From positions 1 through 64,000 of the forward strand of contig CAVVME010000003.1 in the NCBI GenBank assembly GCA_963749365.1: a stretch of DNA of 64,000 nucleotides. The letters are read 5' to 3'. Origin of the DNA: WHSW01 sp963749365 (GTDB lineage Bacteria > Actinomycetota > Thermoleophilia > Solirubrobacterales > 70-9). The notes beneath the pieces were generated by a model. The model saw nothing but the letters and a program-made list of their open reading frames with translations, searched no databases and had not been told where the DNA came from. Both the position numbers and the translations under genes were made by a program. Within the stretch, counting starts at the first letter, position 1; every line of letters begins with the position of its first letter. Below are positions 26,548-34,466 of this stretch, piece by piece.

Positions 26548-27405
26548 ATGAGAAGGCTAATGCTCGGCATCCCTTGCCTTGCGGCCGCGGTTCTGCTTAT
26601 CACGGGCAGCGCGGCCGCTTCCCACGATCCGAGCGGGGAGCCGTCCGACGAGGACTTCGTCATCGGAATCGCCGAGGTGGGTGAGTGCACTTTGGGCTGC
26701 TCTACCACCAGCCTCGACGCACACAGCGGACCCGTGGGCGAGAATGCCACCGGCACCGCCAGGTTCGGGTTGCGGGTCAACCAGATCGGGGGGCCGGTCA
26801 CGTGCCTGACGGTTGCCGGCAACAGGGCGGTCGTCGGGGGCCAGGACACCTTCTTCACCTCTGGGGGGTACCTGTTCTCGGTCGAGGACAACGCCGCCAG
26901 CGGCACGCCGGACAGATTCGCGTTGGCCGCGCGGCTGCCCGAGGCGCCCACCACCTGCCCGGGTCCCGACGACCTCGACCCAACCTTCTCCTCAGTCGTA
27001 GCGGGCGACCTGGTCGTCCACGACGCCCAGCCGCCACCACCCGTTGTCTGCCCAGGCGCGGAACATACCCTCAGCGGAACGAAAGGCAACGACGAGATCA
27101 CGGGTACCGCGCTGAACGACCTGATCCTTGGTCTCGCTGGCCACGATTCGCTGAATGGCGCCAATGGCGATGACTGCGTCCGGGGCAATGCGGGTAACGA
27201 CACGGTCAGGGGCGGAGGGGGCAATGACCTCGTTCAGGGCGGCGATGGGAGCGATGTCCACCAGGGGGGCAGCGGCAACGACACGCTCAGATCCTCCGAC
27301 GGCGCCAGGGATGTCGTCAACTGTGGCCCCGGGGTCGACCGGGCATCGGTCGATGAGCTGGACCAGGTAAAGGACTGCGAGAAGGTGACCGTGGTCGTCG
27401 AGTAG
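26548..27405 (+). CDS. Secreted protein: SHDPSGEP domain plus RTX beta-roll
   Basis: This 285 aa protein has a signal peptide (MRRLMLGIPCLAAAVLLITG) and the same ~150 aa N-terminal domain as the protein at 580-1182 (SHDPSGEP, DEDFVIG, DAHSGPVGENATGTA, GGPVTCLTVAGNRAVVGG, GDLVVHDAQPP). Residues ~170-260 are RTX repeats (GTKGNDEITGTALNDLILGL, GNAGNDTVRGGGGNDLVQGG), followed by a cysteine-containing tail (NCGPGVDRA, VKDCEKV). Ca2+ binding outside the cell is expected. ATG 26548 begins a start region almost identical to that of the paralogue (GAGCACCCGATGAGAAGGCT vs GTGCTCGATGAGAAGGCT). Confidence 0.85.
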   Translation: MRRLMLGIPCLAAAVLLITGSAAASHDPSGEPSDEDFVIGIAEVGECTLGCSTTSLDAHSGPVGENATGTARFGLRVNQIGGPVTCLTVAGNRAVVGGQDTFFTSGGYLFSVEDNAASGTPDRFALAARLPEAPTTCPGPDDLDPTFSSVVAGDLVVHDAQPPPPVVCPGAEHTLSGTKGNDEITGTALNDLILGLAGHDSLNGANGDDCVRGNAGNDTVRGGGGNDLVQGGDGSDVHQGGSGNDTLRSSDGARDVVNCGPGVDRASVDELDQVKDCEKVTVVVE

Positions 27406-27766
27406 CGACCGACCCCGGCTCATCCATCGAGGCGGCGGCGACGGACTAGCAGCGGCGCTACGGCCCTCTGAAGTGGGCACGAAATGGTCACGAACGTTTC
27501 ACAACGGGCCGATATTGGACGTCACGCAGCGTCCCGCCAGCGGGACGTTGTCCCTGCTCTGACGGATAAAGACGGCGTTCGACGCTACGAGCCGTCACCG
27601 CGTTATTAGAACTGGCTCTAATGACCGGGCCCGCATTCCCATGCGGTTTTCAGGTCAAGTGGGCACGAAATGGTCATGAGCGCAGCCGTGCTTCGTGTAA
27701 TAGGGTCGGCCGGAGACCAACCTCGCCGAATAGGGGATACGGCGACAACCAACTAGGAGGATCTTC
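27406..27766. other. Intergenic region with hairpin, repeats and promoter of the next gene
   Basis: No gene. A short copy of the AAGTGGGCACGAAATGGTCA element lies at 27472-27491. A hairpin CGTCCCGC-CA-GCGGGACG is at 27530-27547. Then comes the right copy of the long inverted repeat (27621-27744), whose plus-strand reading has CCGCAT-TCCC-ATGCGG-TTTTC (terminator-like) and GTAATAGGGT, a possible -10 element for the gene at 27767. Confidence 0.5.
27621..27744 (-). repeat. Long inverted repeat, right copy (~124 bp)
   Basis: Reverse complement of 25191-25313 (see that entry). The two copies face each other across 2.3 kb that hold the 55 aa membrane protein, the flippase fragment and the secreted RTX gene. 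The copy ends 22 bp before the start of the gene at 27767, so it also forms that gene's leader. Confidence 0.8.
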
Positions 27767-28243
27767 ATGTCAGCCATCGGAAGCGTGGGTCGCGTGCGAA
27801 AGCTGTTGGTGCTGGTCGCGGCTTTGGTCGTCACCGTCGCAGGGGTCGCCCTCGCTAAGCCGGCCCGGGATACCAGCGGTGTCGTCTACGCCGGCGTCAC
27901 CCACATCGAGGGGTCGGATGTCTACGTGTCCGGCGACTTTAAGGACAAGATCCTCGGTCGCGGGGCGATCGTCTACGTCACCCAGGTGCAGACCGGCCCG
28001 GAGGTCGGCACTGTGCTGGTGGAAGCGAGGAAGATCACGATCTATACGAAGCGCGGCTCGCTCAGCGGGAGCGGCCAGGCGACGCAGACGATCTACGCGG
28101 ACGGCAACGGCGCGGTCACCGACGGCACCTTCAAGCTCACCAAGGGCACCGGCAAGCTCAAGGGACACAAGCTCAAGGGCACGTTCGAGGGGCCATTCGA
28201 GGACGGCGTCTACACGTTCGACTACACCGGCACGTACAAGTAG
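27767..28243 (+). CDS. Secreted protein of unknown function, 158 aa
   Basis: A long signal peptide (VRKLLVLVAALVVTVAGVAL, cleavage near ALA-KP) is followed by a beta-rich domain: DTSGVVYAGVTHIEGSDVYV, DKILGRGAIVYVTQVQ, GSLSGSGQATQTIY, DGTFKLTKGTGKLKGHKLKG, TFDYTGTYK. The pattern resembles allene-oxide-cyclase or lipocalin-like barrels of secreted actinobacterial proteins. ATG 27767 follows TAGGAGGATC, an excellent ribosome-binding site. A strong hairpin follows at 28272. Confidence 0.75.
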   Translation: MSAIGSVGRVRKLLVLVAALVVTVAGVALAKPARDTSGVVYAGVTHIEGSDVYVSGDFKDKILGRGAIVYVTQVQTGPEVGTVLVEARKITIYTKRGSLSGSGQATQTIYADGNGAVTDGTFKLTKGTGKLKGHKLKGTFEGPFEDGVYTFDYTGTYK

Positions 28244-28271
28244 TCGAGCGGTCGGGTCCGGCGCGAATATT

Positions 28272-28314
28272 GGTACGGCGACGAGGCCGCCCGTCGGCGG
28301 CTCGTCGCCGTACC
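28272..28314 (+). terminator. Strong 14-bp hairpin downstream of the secreted protein
   Basis: GGTACGGCGACGAG (28272-28285) pairs perfectly with CTCGTCGCCGTACC (28301-28314), and the 15-nt loop can pair again (GCCG/CGGC). It lies 28 bp after the stop at 28243. There is no T tract, so it is a factor-independent terminator only in the loose sense, but a very stable structure. Confidence 0.6.
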
Positions 28315-28319
28315 TCAAT

Positions 28320-28450
28320 GCAGAGCTAGGTTGCGCCTACTGCGCTGCGAGCAGCGCTGCGGCAACCCGCTCGGCCGCCAGCTCATCCGACTGCGGCAGC
28401 AGGTGTGCGTATGGCGAGAGCACGGTCTTGGGGTCATCCCCGAGCCGTGC
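28320..28450 (-). pseudogene. C-terminal fragment of a tyrosine recombinase
   Basis: The minus-strand frame ends AARLGDDPKTVLSPYAHLLP, QSDELAAERVAAALLAAQ. This is the typical end of an actinobacterial phage integrase (RLGH.D...VL.TYAHLLP with the catalytic Tyr). The upstream catalytic Arg and His boxes are not present. About 35-40 codons remain. It marks an earlier integration event in the same area as the complete integrase at 30540. Confidence 0.6.
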
Positions 28451-28811
28451 CGCGGCGATCTGGACCGGATTCGCGGCCGGCGAGCACCCGAAGCCGTGCA
28501 CGAATAGCTCGCAGTCAGAGGGGATCGTGAAAGTTGCCGCGCGCCGACGCCAGACACCCCCGTCCAGACTGCGTGCCTGATCGCGAGCGTGTCGGTAGCT
28601 GCCCAACCGACGGAACGGGTTTTCGAACACGTACGGCTTCGCCCAGCCCTTCCTGATCTGCTGCGGCCGATATCCCTGCCCCGCAGCTCGACGTAGCGAA
28701 AGCAGCCGGCACTCACGCACGGAGTGTTGATCAACTAGAGCCAAGCCGCCGAGGACGAGCGTCCTCAGACCGCAGCTCTGACAGGATCCCCACTCGCCGA
28801 CTTCGCTTTGG
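28451..28811. other. Stretch without a recognised gene
   Basis: About 360 bp between the integrase fragment and the DUF892 gene. Minus-strand frames are open, but no family, start or repeat could be supported. It may contain other decayed parts of the former mobile element. Confidence 0.3.
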
Positions 28812-29426
28812 TCAGCGCCTTTTCCGCGAGGCGGCTCCCGCCCGACGAGACCGGCGCGAGCTTGCGGTGCTTGCGCGCTGCTCGGCGGGAATCTCGGCTC
28901 GAACGACGACCTTGACGAGACGTTGAAGTTCGGCATGGAGGAATTTCGCCATGCGCTCTTCGTCTCGCTTGATCTCACGCGCAAGCTGAGCGGTCTCGCG
29001 ATCGCCGACCTCGGTGGCGAGCGCCTCCAGCCGGGTGTAGATGGCGATCTCCACGTGCTCCTCTCGCAACTCCTCCTGTGCATTTCGCAAATGCGTCTCG
29101 GCCTGTTGGGTGACTGCTCCCCGCACTGCCCCCACCTGTCCCTTGACCGCCGCGACCGCCTTCCCAGCGATCTCTCCGACTGCGTCGGGCACGCCAGGGA
29201 GGCTCGGAGCGCTCGCCGCCGATCCTCCGAGGGCCTTGATGCGCGATGCGACTCGCCGCTTGTGCTCTCGCGTCTCCTTGAGATGGTTCTGCAGTCGCTT
29301 CTTGTAGGACATCCTCTCGGTGAGCGCGATGTGGGCAGTCAGATCTGCCTCGAGCTCAGCCTCCTTGGCATGGGCCTCGTTGAGCCACTGGACGAGCTTC
29401 GCGTCACGTTCGTTCAATTCAGCCAC
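28812..29426 (-). CDS. DUF892 (YciE/YciF-like) ferritin-fold protein
   Basis: This intact 204 aa all-helical protein has KLVQWLNEAHAKEAELEADL, AHIALTERMSYKKRLQNHL, ETREHKRRVASRIKALGG, then a linker and EELREEHVEIAIYTRLEALA, VGDRETAQLAREIKRDEERM. This follows the DUF892 pattern of a four-helix ferritin-like bundle linked to stress responses. The C-terminus is an Arg/Ser/Ala-rich basic tail, which could bind nucleic acid. It is probably monocistronic. Confidence 0.78.
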   Translation of the reverse strand: MAELNERDAKLVQWLNEAHAKEAELEADLTAHIALTERMSYKKRLQNHLKETREHKRRVASRIKALGGSAASAPSLPGVPDAVGEIAGKAVAAVKGQVGAVRGAVTQQAETHLRNAQEELREEHVEIAIYTRLEALATEVGDRETAQLAREIKRDEERMAKFLHAELQRLVKVVVRAEIPAEQRASTASSRRSRRAGAASRKRR

Positions 29427-29675
29427 TGAGATCTCCTTGATGTCTTGATCGTCGCGCCGTGCGGCGCGTCGTTTCCCGCCCCCGACGGTGCCTGGGCAGT
29501 CTGCGGTACGGGCCCCCCGCTAAGGCGGCCCAGAGCCTCGACGAAGGATCATCAGCTTGGGACTTTCGTTCTTGGTCCCCAATGGATCGTGGTACCCCCG
29601 GCGACACCCGCGCAAACGAGGCGCGGCCCAACGAGTCGTTTGGCCGTGCGCCGATCGGACATCTGACCCTGCGAG

Positions 29676-30179
29676 GTGACCGAGCAAAAGATCACAGGCC
29701 CTGCCCCTCGGCGCTCGTCGGCTCTTCGGGCGGGCATCCTGCTCGGGATCGGATTCGGCGGCTTCTTTGACGGGATCTTGCTCCATCAAATCCTGCAGTG
29801 GCACCACCTGCTGACGAGCACAGGTGATCATCCTGCAAACACCGTGATCGGGCTTGAGGCCAACACGCTCGCTGATGGCCTCTTTCACGCGCTGACCTTC
29901 GTCTGCTCTCTGGCAGGGTTGTTCATGCTCTGGGCAGCGGCCAGAAGGGGGACGATCGTCACGGGCCGCGTCCTACTTGGAGCGATGCTCCTCGGATGGG
30001 GCCTGTTCAATCTCGTCGAAGGTTTGGTGGACCATCAGATCCTCACCATCCATCACGTCAACTACGACAACGTGCCGGTTTGGGATGTGGCGTTCCTAGT
30101 CTTCGGCGCGCTGCTGGCGATCGGCGGCCGGGCGCTGACCGCGTCGGGCGGGGATGCTCAACAGCGCGACAAGAGCTAG
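29676..30179 (+). CDS. DUF2243 membrane protein
   Basis: The GTG start at 29676 gives a 167 aa protein with four helices. The family landmarks are all present: GILLGIGFGGFFDGILLHQI, LQWHHLL, LFHALTFVCSLAGLFML, GWGLFNLVEGLVDHQILTIH and HHV. The conserved His residues (LHQ, WHH, DHQ, IHHV) suggest metal or haem binding in the membrane. The role of DUF2243 is unknown. Confidence 0.85.
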   Translation: MTEQKITGPAPRRSSALRAGILLGIGFGGFFDGILLHQILQWHHLLTSTGDHPANTVIGLEANTLADGLFHALTFVCSLAGLFMLWAAARRGTIVTGRVLLGAMLLGWGLFNLVEGLVDHQILTIHHVNYDNVPVWDVAFLVFGALLAIGGRALTASGGDAQQRDKS

Positions 30180-30227
30180 CGCTGTCGGCCTCCGAGCGGA
30201 CGATGGCCTCAGCCGGCGAATTGATCG

Positions 30228-30340
30228 CTAGCCCTGCAGACGCCGAAGCTGTCGCTCCCGGTCGGCGATCTCGCCTTCGATCGAGGCGAGCTCGCCCTCG
30301 GTCTCGGTGAGTACCGCCCGCGCCTCGCGGTGGCGCGCCT
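30228..30340 (-). pseudogene. C-terminal coiled-coil fragment
   Basis: The minus strand encodes REARAVLTETEGELASIEGE, IADRERQLRRLQG and a stop: the heptad-rich end of some longer protein. Its upstream part is cut at about 30340, where a fragment of another gene begins on the opposite strand. Confidence 0.4.
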
Positions 30341-30341
30341 G

Positions 30342-30439
30342 GCCAGTCCGGCGACTACACCTGCACCGTGACGGCCACCAACCAGGCCGGGTCGACCCCC
30401 TCGCAGACGAGCGGTGTGAAGAGGGTCAAGGAGAAGTAG
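30342..30439 (+). pseudogene. C-terminal fragment of a secreted Ig/PKD-repeat protein
   Basis: The plus strand reads SGDYTCTVTATNQAGSTPSQ, TSGVKRVKEK and a stop. SGDYTCTVTATNQAGS is the closing strand pattern of Ig-like repeats in large surface proteins of Thermoleophilia. Only ~30 codons remain, and the sequence before 30340 belongs to an unrelated minus-strand frame. Confidence 0.5.
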
Positions 30440-30539
30440 GCCAAGGTCAGGAGGACCGTCAGCGGTCCGCGCAGGCGGGTGCTGGGTCTGGGAAGCCGAT
30501 AGACCCGAACGAGCCGGGCTGCATCGTAATCTCCCCTGA

Positions 30540-31732
30540 ATGACCCGCCGCCGCAGCTACGGCACCGGCAACCTCCGCGTCCGCGGCGGTTCCTGGCATG
30601 GGCAATGGTGGATCGGCGTCCGCCGGGTCCAGCGCGTGCTCGGCCCCGTCCGCCAACCCGGCACCCGGCAGGGCCTGAGCAAGCGACAGGCCGAGGCCGA
30701 ACTGCGTCGGCGGATCGAGGCGACCGAGGCACCGGCGCCGTCGCAGGCGCAATCGGTGGGCGAGACCGGGGAGCGGCTGGTCCGAAGCCTCGAGGCGCAG
30801 GGACGCAAGGCCTCGACCCTTGCCGCGTATGAGTCGACGCTCCGGGCGCACCTGACCCGTACTTCGGAGATCGGGCGATCACCAAGATCAGCAGCGAGGA
30901 TGTCGAGGGCTTCGTCGCGGCCTGCCGCGCCAAGGGCTGCGCCCCGAAGTCGATTCGCAACTACCTCGGCACCCTGCACGCGATCTTCGACTTCGCCCGC
31001 GTGAGGCCCAACCCGGTCACCAACGCCCGCAAGCCCGAGGCCGAGGACACCGACCCCGACATCCACTTCCTGGCCGAGGAGGAACTGGAGGCGCTGCTTC
31101 GGGCCGTGCCCGATGATCATCTCGGCCCGACCGAGCGGGCGCTGTATCTGACGGCTGCGCTGACCGGACTCCGCCAAGGTGAGTTGTTCGGGTTGAGATG
31201 GCGGGACATCGACTGGACGGCTAGCCGTATCCGCGTCCGGCGGTCATATGCCCGCAAGCGAGCCGGCCGCGAGGCGCAGTTCGGACGCCCCAAGTCCAAG
31301 CGGTCGAGCCGATCGGTGCCGATGCATGATCGGGTCGGCAGCGAACTCGAGCACCACTTCCAGGGCTCCGGCTACCAGAGCGACGACGATCTGGTCTTCT
31401 GCCACCCGCACACCGGAGGGCCACTCGACCACTCCAAGGTGCTGAAGCGGTTCAAGGAAGCGCTCGACGCGGCCGGGCTCCGGCGGCTTCGATTCCATGA
31501 CTTGAGGCACACCTTCGGCACCCGGATGGCGGCGGCCGGGGTGCCGATGCGCACCCTTCAGGAATGGCTCGGCCACCGCGACATCAAGACGACGATGATC
31601 TACGCCGACTACCAGGCATCCGACCAGGAGCGCGACCTGGTCGAGCGGGCGTTCGCTGGCACCAATCCTGGCACCAATCTGAGCACAAGTCAGCACAACT
31701 CAGAGCAACTCACCACGCCTGAGGATGCCTGA
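30540..31732 (+). CDS. Site-specific tyrosine recombinase (integrase), one frameshift
   Basis: The N-terminal part (MTRRRSYGTGNLRVRGGSWH, ASTLAAYESTLRAHL) is an arm-binding plus SAM-like domain. After a frame change near 30867, ITKISSEDVEGFVAACRAKG continues into the catalytic domain. Catalytic residues are visible: Arg in TGLRQGELFGLRW, His-x-x-Arg in FHDLRHTFGTRMA, His/Trp region EWLGHRDIKTT and Tyr in MIYADY. The tail GTNPGTNLSTSQHNSEQL is typical of phage-type integrases. It lies 30 bp upstream of a tRNA-His 3' half and reads toward it. Confidence 0.88.
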
Positions 31733-31762
31733 ATCCGACAGGACCCAACCCGTTCCGTCTAG

Positions 31763-31804
31763 TTGTGGTCCAGGTGGTCGCCGGTTCGAGTCCGGTCGCT
31801 CACC
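31763..31804 (+). other. Attachment site: 3' half of a tRNA-His gene
   Basis: TTGTGGT (anticodon loop with GTG), CCAG, a variable loop, a T arm (GCCGG-TTCGAGT-CCGGT) and CGCTCAC plus C give the 3' half of a tRNA. The loop TTGTGGT and the discriminator C73 point to tRNA-His. No matching 5' half (GTGAGCG...) precedes it. A partial tRNA beside an integrase is the standard right attachment site of an integrated element. Confidence 0.7.
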
Positions 31805-31864
31805 CCTCTCTACCACGACTCTAGAAGTGAACATGACCCCCGAGAGCCTGCACAGGAGGAAACG

Positions 31865-32335
31865 ATGAGCGCAAAGAAGGCCACGCAGAGGTCCGCCAAG
31901 AGCACCACCGCGACCAACAAGAAGTCGAAGGGGTTCACGGCCGAGGAAAAGGCCGCGATGAAGGAGCGCGCCAAGGAGCTGAAGGCCGAGAAGAGCAGGG
32001 CCGAGGGCGAAAAGGATCTGCTCGCGAAGATCGCCGAGATGAAGGGGTCCGATCGCACGATCGCCAAGCGGGTCCACGAGATCGTCAAGGCCACTGCTTC
32101 TGACCTCGTGCCCAGAACTTGGTATGGGATGCCCGCGTATCGCAACGCGGACGACAAGGTCGTCTGCTTTTTCAAGAACGCGGGGAAGTTCAAGTCCAGG
32201 TATGCGACCCTCGGCTTCAACGACGCGGCGAACCTCGACGCGGGCAACATGTGGCCGACCGAGTTCGCGCTGAAGAAGCTGACCCCCGCCGAGGAGAAGA
32301 AGGTCAGCGCGCTCGTGAAGAAGGCGGTGAGCTGA
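31865..32335 (+). CDS. DUF1801 (YdhG-like) protein with basic N-terminal tail
   Basis: Residues ~1-55 are Lys/Ala-rich (AKKATQRSAKSTT, EEKAAMKERAKELKAEKSR) and look histone-tail-like. Residues ~60-156 form the DUF1801 fold (LVPRTWYGMPAYRNADDKVV, FFKNAGKFKSRYATLGFN, NMWPTEFALKKLTPAEEKKV). AGGAGG lies 8 bp before ATG 31865. The family is small and uncharacterised. It starts 60 bp beyond the tRNA-His remnant, thus just outside the integrated element, and is followed by a VOC gene 18 bp later. Confidence 0.82.
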   Translation: MSAKKATQRSAKSTTATNKKSKGFTAEEKAAMKERAKELKAEKSRAEGEKDLLAKIAEMKGSDRTIAKRVHEIVKATASDLVPRTWYGMPAYRNADDKVVCFFKNAGKFKSRYATLGFNDAANLDAGNMWPTEFALKKLTPAEEKKVSALVKKAVS

Positions 32336-32352
32336 GGGCCGCGAAGAGAGGG

Positions 32353-32760
32353 ATGACGATGCTGAAGAACGGAAGGCTCGCCGCGCGACTTCCGGCGCAG
32401 GACCTCGAACGGGCGCGCGCGTTCTACGCCGAGAAGCTCGGACTCGAGCCGGCCGAAGAGAGGGAGGGCGGCCTGCGCTACGTCTGCGCCAACGGCGAGT
32501 TCGCCCTGTTCGAGTCAACCGGTTCAGCCGCCGGGGACCACACGCAGATGGGCTGGGAGGTCGATGACATCGAGGCGACCGTCAGCGAGCTGCGAAGCCG
32601 CGGCGTCGTGTTCGAGGAGTACGACCTGTCCGGGCTGAAGACGATCGATGGCATCGCTGAGATCGAGGGCCAGTACCCGAGCAAGGGCAGCGGCGAGCGT
32701 GGCGCCTGGTTCCGCGACAGCGAGGGGAACATGCTCGGGATCGGCGAACCAGTCCCTTGA
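32353..32760 (+). CDS. VOC-family (glyoxalase/bleomycin-resistance-like) protein
   Basis: This intact 135 aa protein carries GRLAARLPAQDLERARAFYA, EKLGLEP, FALFESTGSAAGDHTQMGWE, VDDIEATVSELRSRGVVFEE and GAWFRDSEGNMLGIGEP, which are the betaalphabetabetabeta units of the VOC fold. The metal-binding Glu/His set is only partly evident. It follows the DUF1801 gene and precedes the truncated haemoglobin by 28 bp. Confidence 0.85.
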   Translation: MTMLKNGRLAARLPAQDLERARAFYAEKLGLEPAEEREGGLRYVCANGEFALFESTGSAAGDHTQMGWEVDDIEATVSELRSRGVVFEEYDLSGLKTIDGIAEIEGQYPSKGSGERGAWFRDSEGNMLGIGEPVP

Positions 32761-32788
32761 TCGCAATGGAAATCGCGGCACAGCACCA

Positions 32789-33253
32789 ATGAACGCGACG
32801 CCGACGCTCCACGAGTGGGCCGGCGGGGAGGCGGCGATCCGGCGGCTGATGGATTGCTTCTACGACCGCGTCGAGCGTGACGAGCTGCTCTCGCCGTACT
32901 TTCCTGGCGGGGTGAGCGAGGAGCACCGAGCGCACGTCAGCATCTGGTGGTCGGAGGTGCTCGGCGGCCCCGCCCGCTACACGGAGGACTTGGGCGGCTA
33001 CGAGAAGATGCTCGCTCACCATCGCGGCCTTGCGATTGCGCCCGAGGAGCGGCATCGCTTCGTCTCGCTGCTCAGCTTCGCCGCCGACGACGCCGGCCTT
33101 CCGGACGACCCCGAGTTCCGCTCGGCGCTCGTCGCCTACGCCGAGTGGGGATCCCGACTTGCGATGCACAACTCCCAGCCGGACGCCGAGGTCTTCGAGC
33201 ACGCACCTGTCCCTCGTTGGGGTTGGGGCGAGGCGGCCCCCTTCGAGTCCTAG
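32789..33253 (+). CDS. glbO: Group II truncated haemoglobin
   Basis: The start NATPTLHEWAGGEAAIRRLM is the trHbO pattern. FYDRVERDELLSPYFPGGV contains the B10 Tyr; HVSIWWSEVLGGPARYTE, MLAHHRGLAI (proximal F8 His), and YAEWGSRLAMHNSQ (G8 Trp) follow. The C-terminus VPRWGWGEAAPFES is the trHbO tail. It would bind O2 or NO for hypoxia or nitrosative stress. A ~24-codon remnant of a second such tail exists at 45074-45145. Confidence 0.9.
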   Translation: MNATPTLHEWAGGEAAIRRLMDCFYDRVERDELLSPYFPGGVSEEHRAHVSIWWSEVLGGPARYTEDLGGYEKMLAHHRGLAIAPEERHRFVSLLSFAADDAGLPDDPEFRSALVAYAEWGSRLAMHNSQPDAEVFEHAPVPRWGWGEAAPFES

Positions 33254-33650
33254 GAAGGCCATACGCGCGGCGCGTAGCCTTTACCTCGCCGAAATCCGAG
33301 CGCCTCGCTCGGTGGATCGCTGCCCCGACTCGTAGAAACGCCGCACGTCTCCACGTTCGCCTGCGACATCGCCTACTCGCCCGGCGGAAGTCAGCCCCGA
33401 TCGCGGGCTCGGGGTGGGTCCCGGCCCGGTAGCTGAATATGTCCCCATCCTGCCCCGGGTGGCTGCAATAGTCGAAGCCCGCCGGAACCCAGAGCGCGAT
33501 CAGATCACCCGCGGCGGCGGGGATCCGCACGTCAAAGCTACTCGCGAACCCACGGGACGCTCCGATTTGGGCGGCTGCTCGAGCAATCGGAACCCGCCGA
33601 CGCGCGGCCACGTGACGCCACGCTGCCCGCCGCCCCCTAAATTCAATGCC
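33254..33650. other. Intergenic stretch with a decayed secreted-protein fragment
   Basis: About 400 bp between the globin and the ABC transporter. On the minus strand, 33378-33545 encodes SSFDVRIPAAAGDLIALWVP, AGFDYCSHPG and FSYRAGTHPEPAIGADF, which resembles the beta-sandwich domain of secreted Thermoleophilia proteins but has neither start nor end. The rest shows nothing supportable. Confidence 0.45.
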
Positions 33651-34466
33651 GTGAACCAGCACTCCGCTTCTGACGGCTTCGCCCCCTTGATTACCGCCAA
33701 AGCCCTTCAGATCGAGGGTCTGGTCAAGCGCTACCCAACGGGGGTCGAGGCGCTGCGCGCCGTCTCACTCGACATCGAGCCCGGAGAGTTCTTCGCGCTG
33801 CTCGGGCCCAACGGCGCCGGCAAGTCGACCCTGATCCACTGTGCGACCGGCCTCGCGCAGCCCACCTCGGGAACGATCCGGGTCTTCGGCCATGACGCGA
33901 GCGGCGACTACGCCGAGGCTCGCCAGGCCGTCGGGCTTGCGCCGCAGGAGCTCAACCTCGACTGGTTTCTGACCGTCGAGGAGACGCTCGACTACCACGC
34001 CGGATACTTCGGGATGCCGAAGCACGAGCGCCGCGAGCGCGCCGCCGAGCTGCTGGAAACGTTCTCGCTCACCGAAAAGCGAGACGAGCGCACCCGGACC
34101 CTCTCCGGGGGGATGAAGCGTCGACTGATCCTCGCCCGCGCCCTCATGCACCGGCCGCGCCTCCTGATCCTCGACGAGCCCACCGCCGGCGTCGACATCG
34201 AACTGCGCCTCGAGCTCTGGCACTACGTCCAGCGAATCAACGCGGAGGGGACGACGATCCTGTTGACCACTCACTATCTGGAAGAGGCGGAGCAGCTCTG
34301 CGACAAGATCGCCTTCATCAACGAGGGTCAGATCGCCGCCCAGGGGTCGACTGCCGAGCTCGCCGCCACCTACGGCGTCGCCAACCTCGAGGACGCCTAC
34401 CTGGCGCTGGTCGGGCGCAAGGAGCTCTCGCGCTCGCACGTCGAGATCGAGGAGATCGTTTCATGA
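33651..34466 (+). CDS. ABC transporter ATP-binding protein (ABC-2 exporter type)
   Basis: A GTG start at 33651 gives a 271 aa ATPase. Walker A (LLGPNGAGKSTLIH), Q-loop (VGLAPQELNLDW), signature (TLSGGMKRRLILARAL), Walker B (RLLILDEPTAGVD) and the H-loop (LLTTHYLEEAEQLCD) are all intact. It resembles the DrrA/CcmA-like ATPases of ABC-2 exporters. It overlaps the permease gene by 4 bp (ATGA), so the two form a transporter. The substrate is unknown. Confidence 0.93.
   Translation: MNQHSASDGFAPLITAKALQIEGLVKRYPTGVEALRAVSLDIEPGEFFALLGPNGAGKSTLIHCATGLAQPTSGTIRVFGHDASGDYAEARQAVGLAPQELNLDWFLTVEETLDYHAGYFGMPKHERRERAAELLETFSLTEKRDERTRTLSGGMKRRLILARALMHRPRLLILDEPTAGVDIELRLELWHYVQRINAEGTTILLTTHYLEEAEQLCDKIAFINEGQIAAQGSTAELAATYGVANLEDAYLALVGRKELSRSHVEIEEIVS

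Noticed and set aside
27530..27547. Hairpin CGTCCCGC/GCGGGACG as a riboswitch
   Set aside because: Only one short stem is visible, with no conserved core of a known riboswitch class and no nearby start in the right position.
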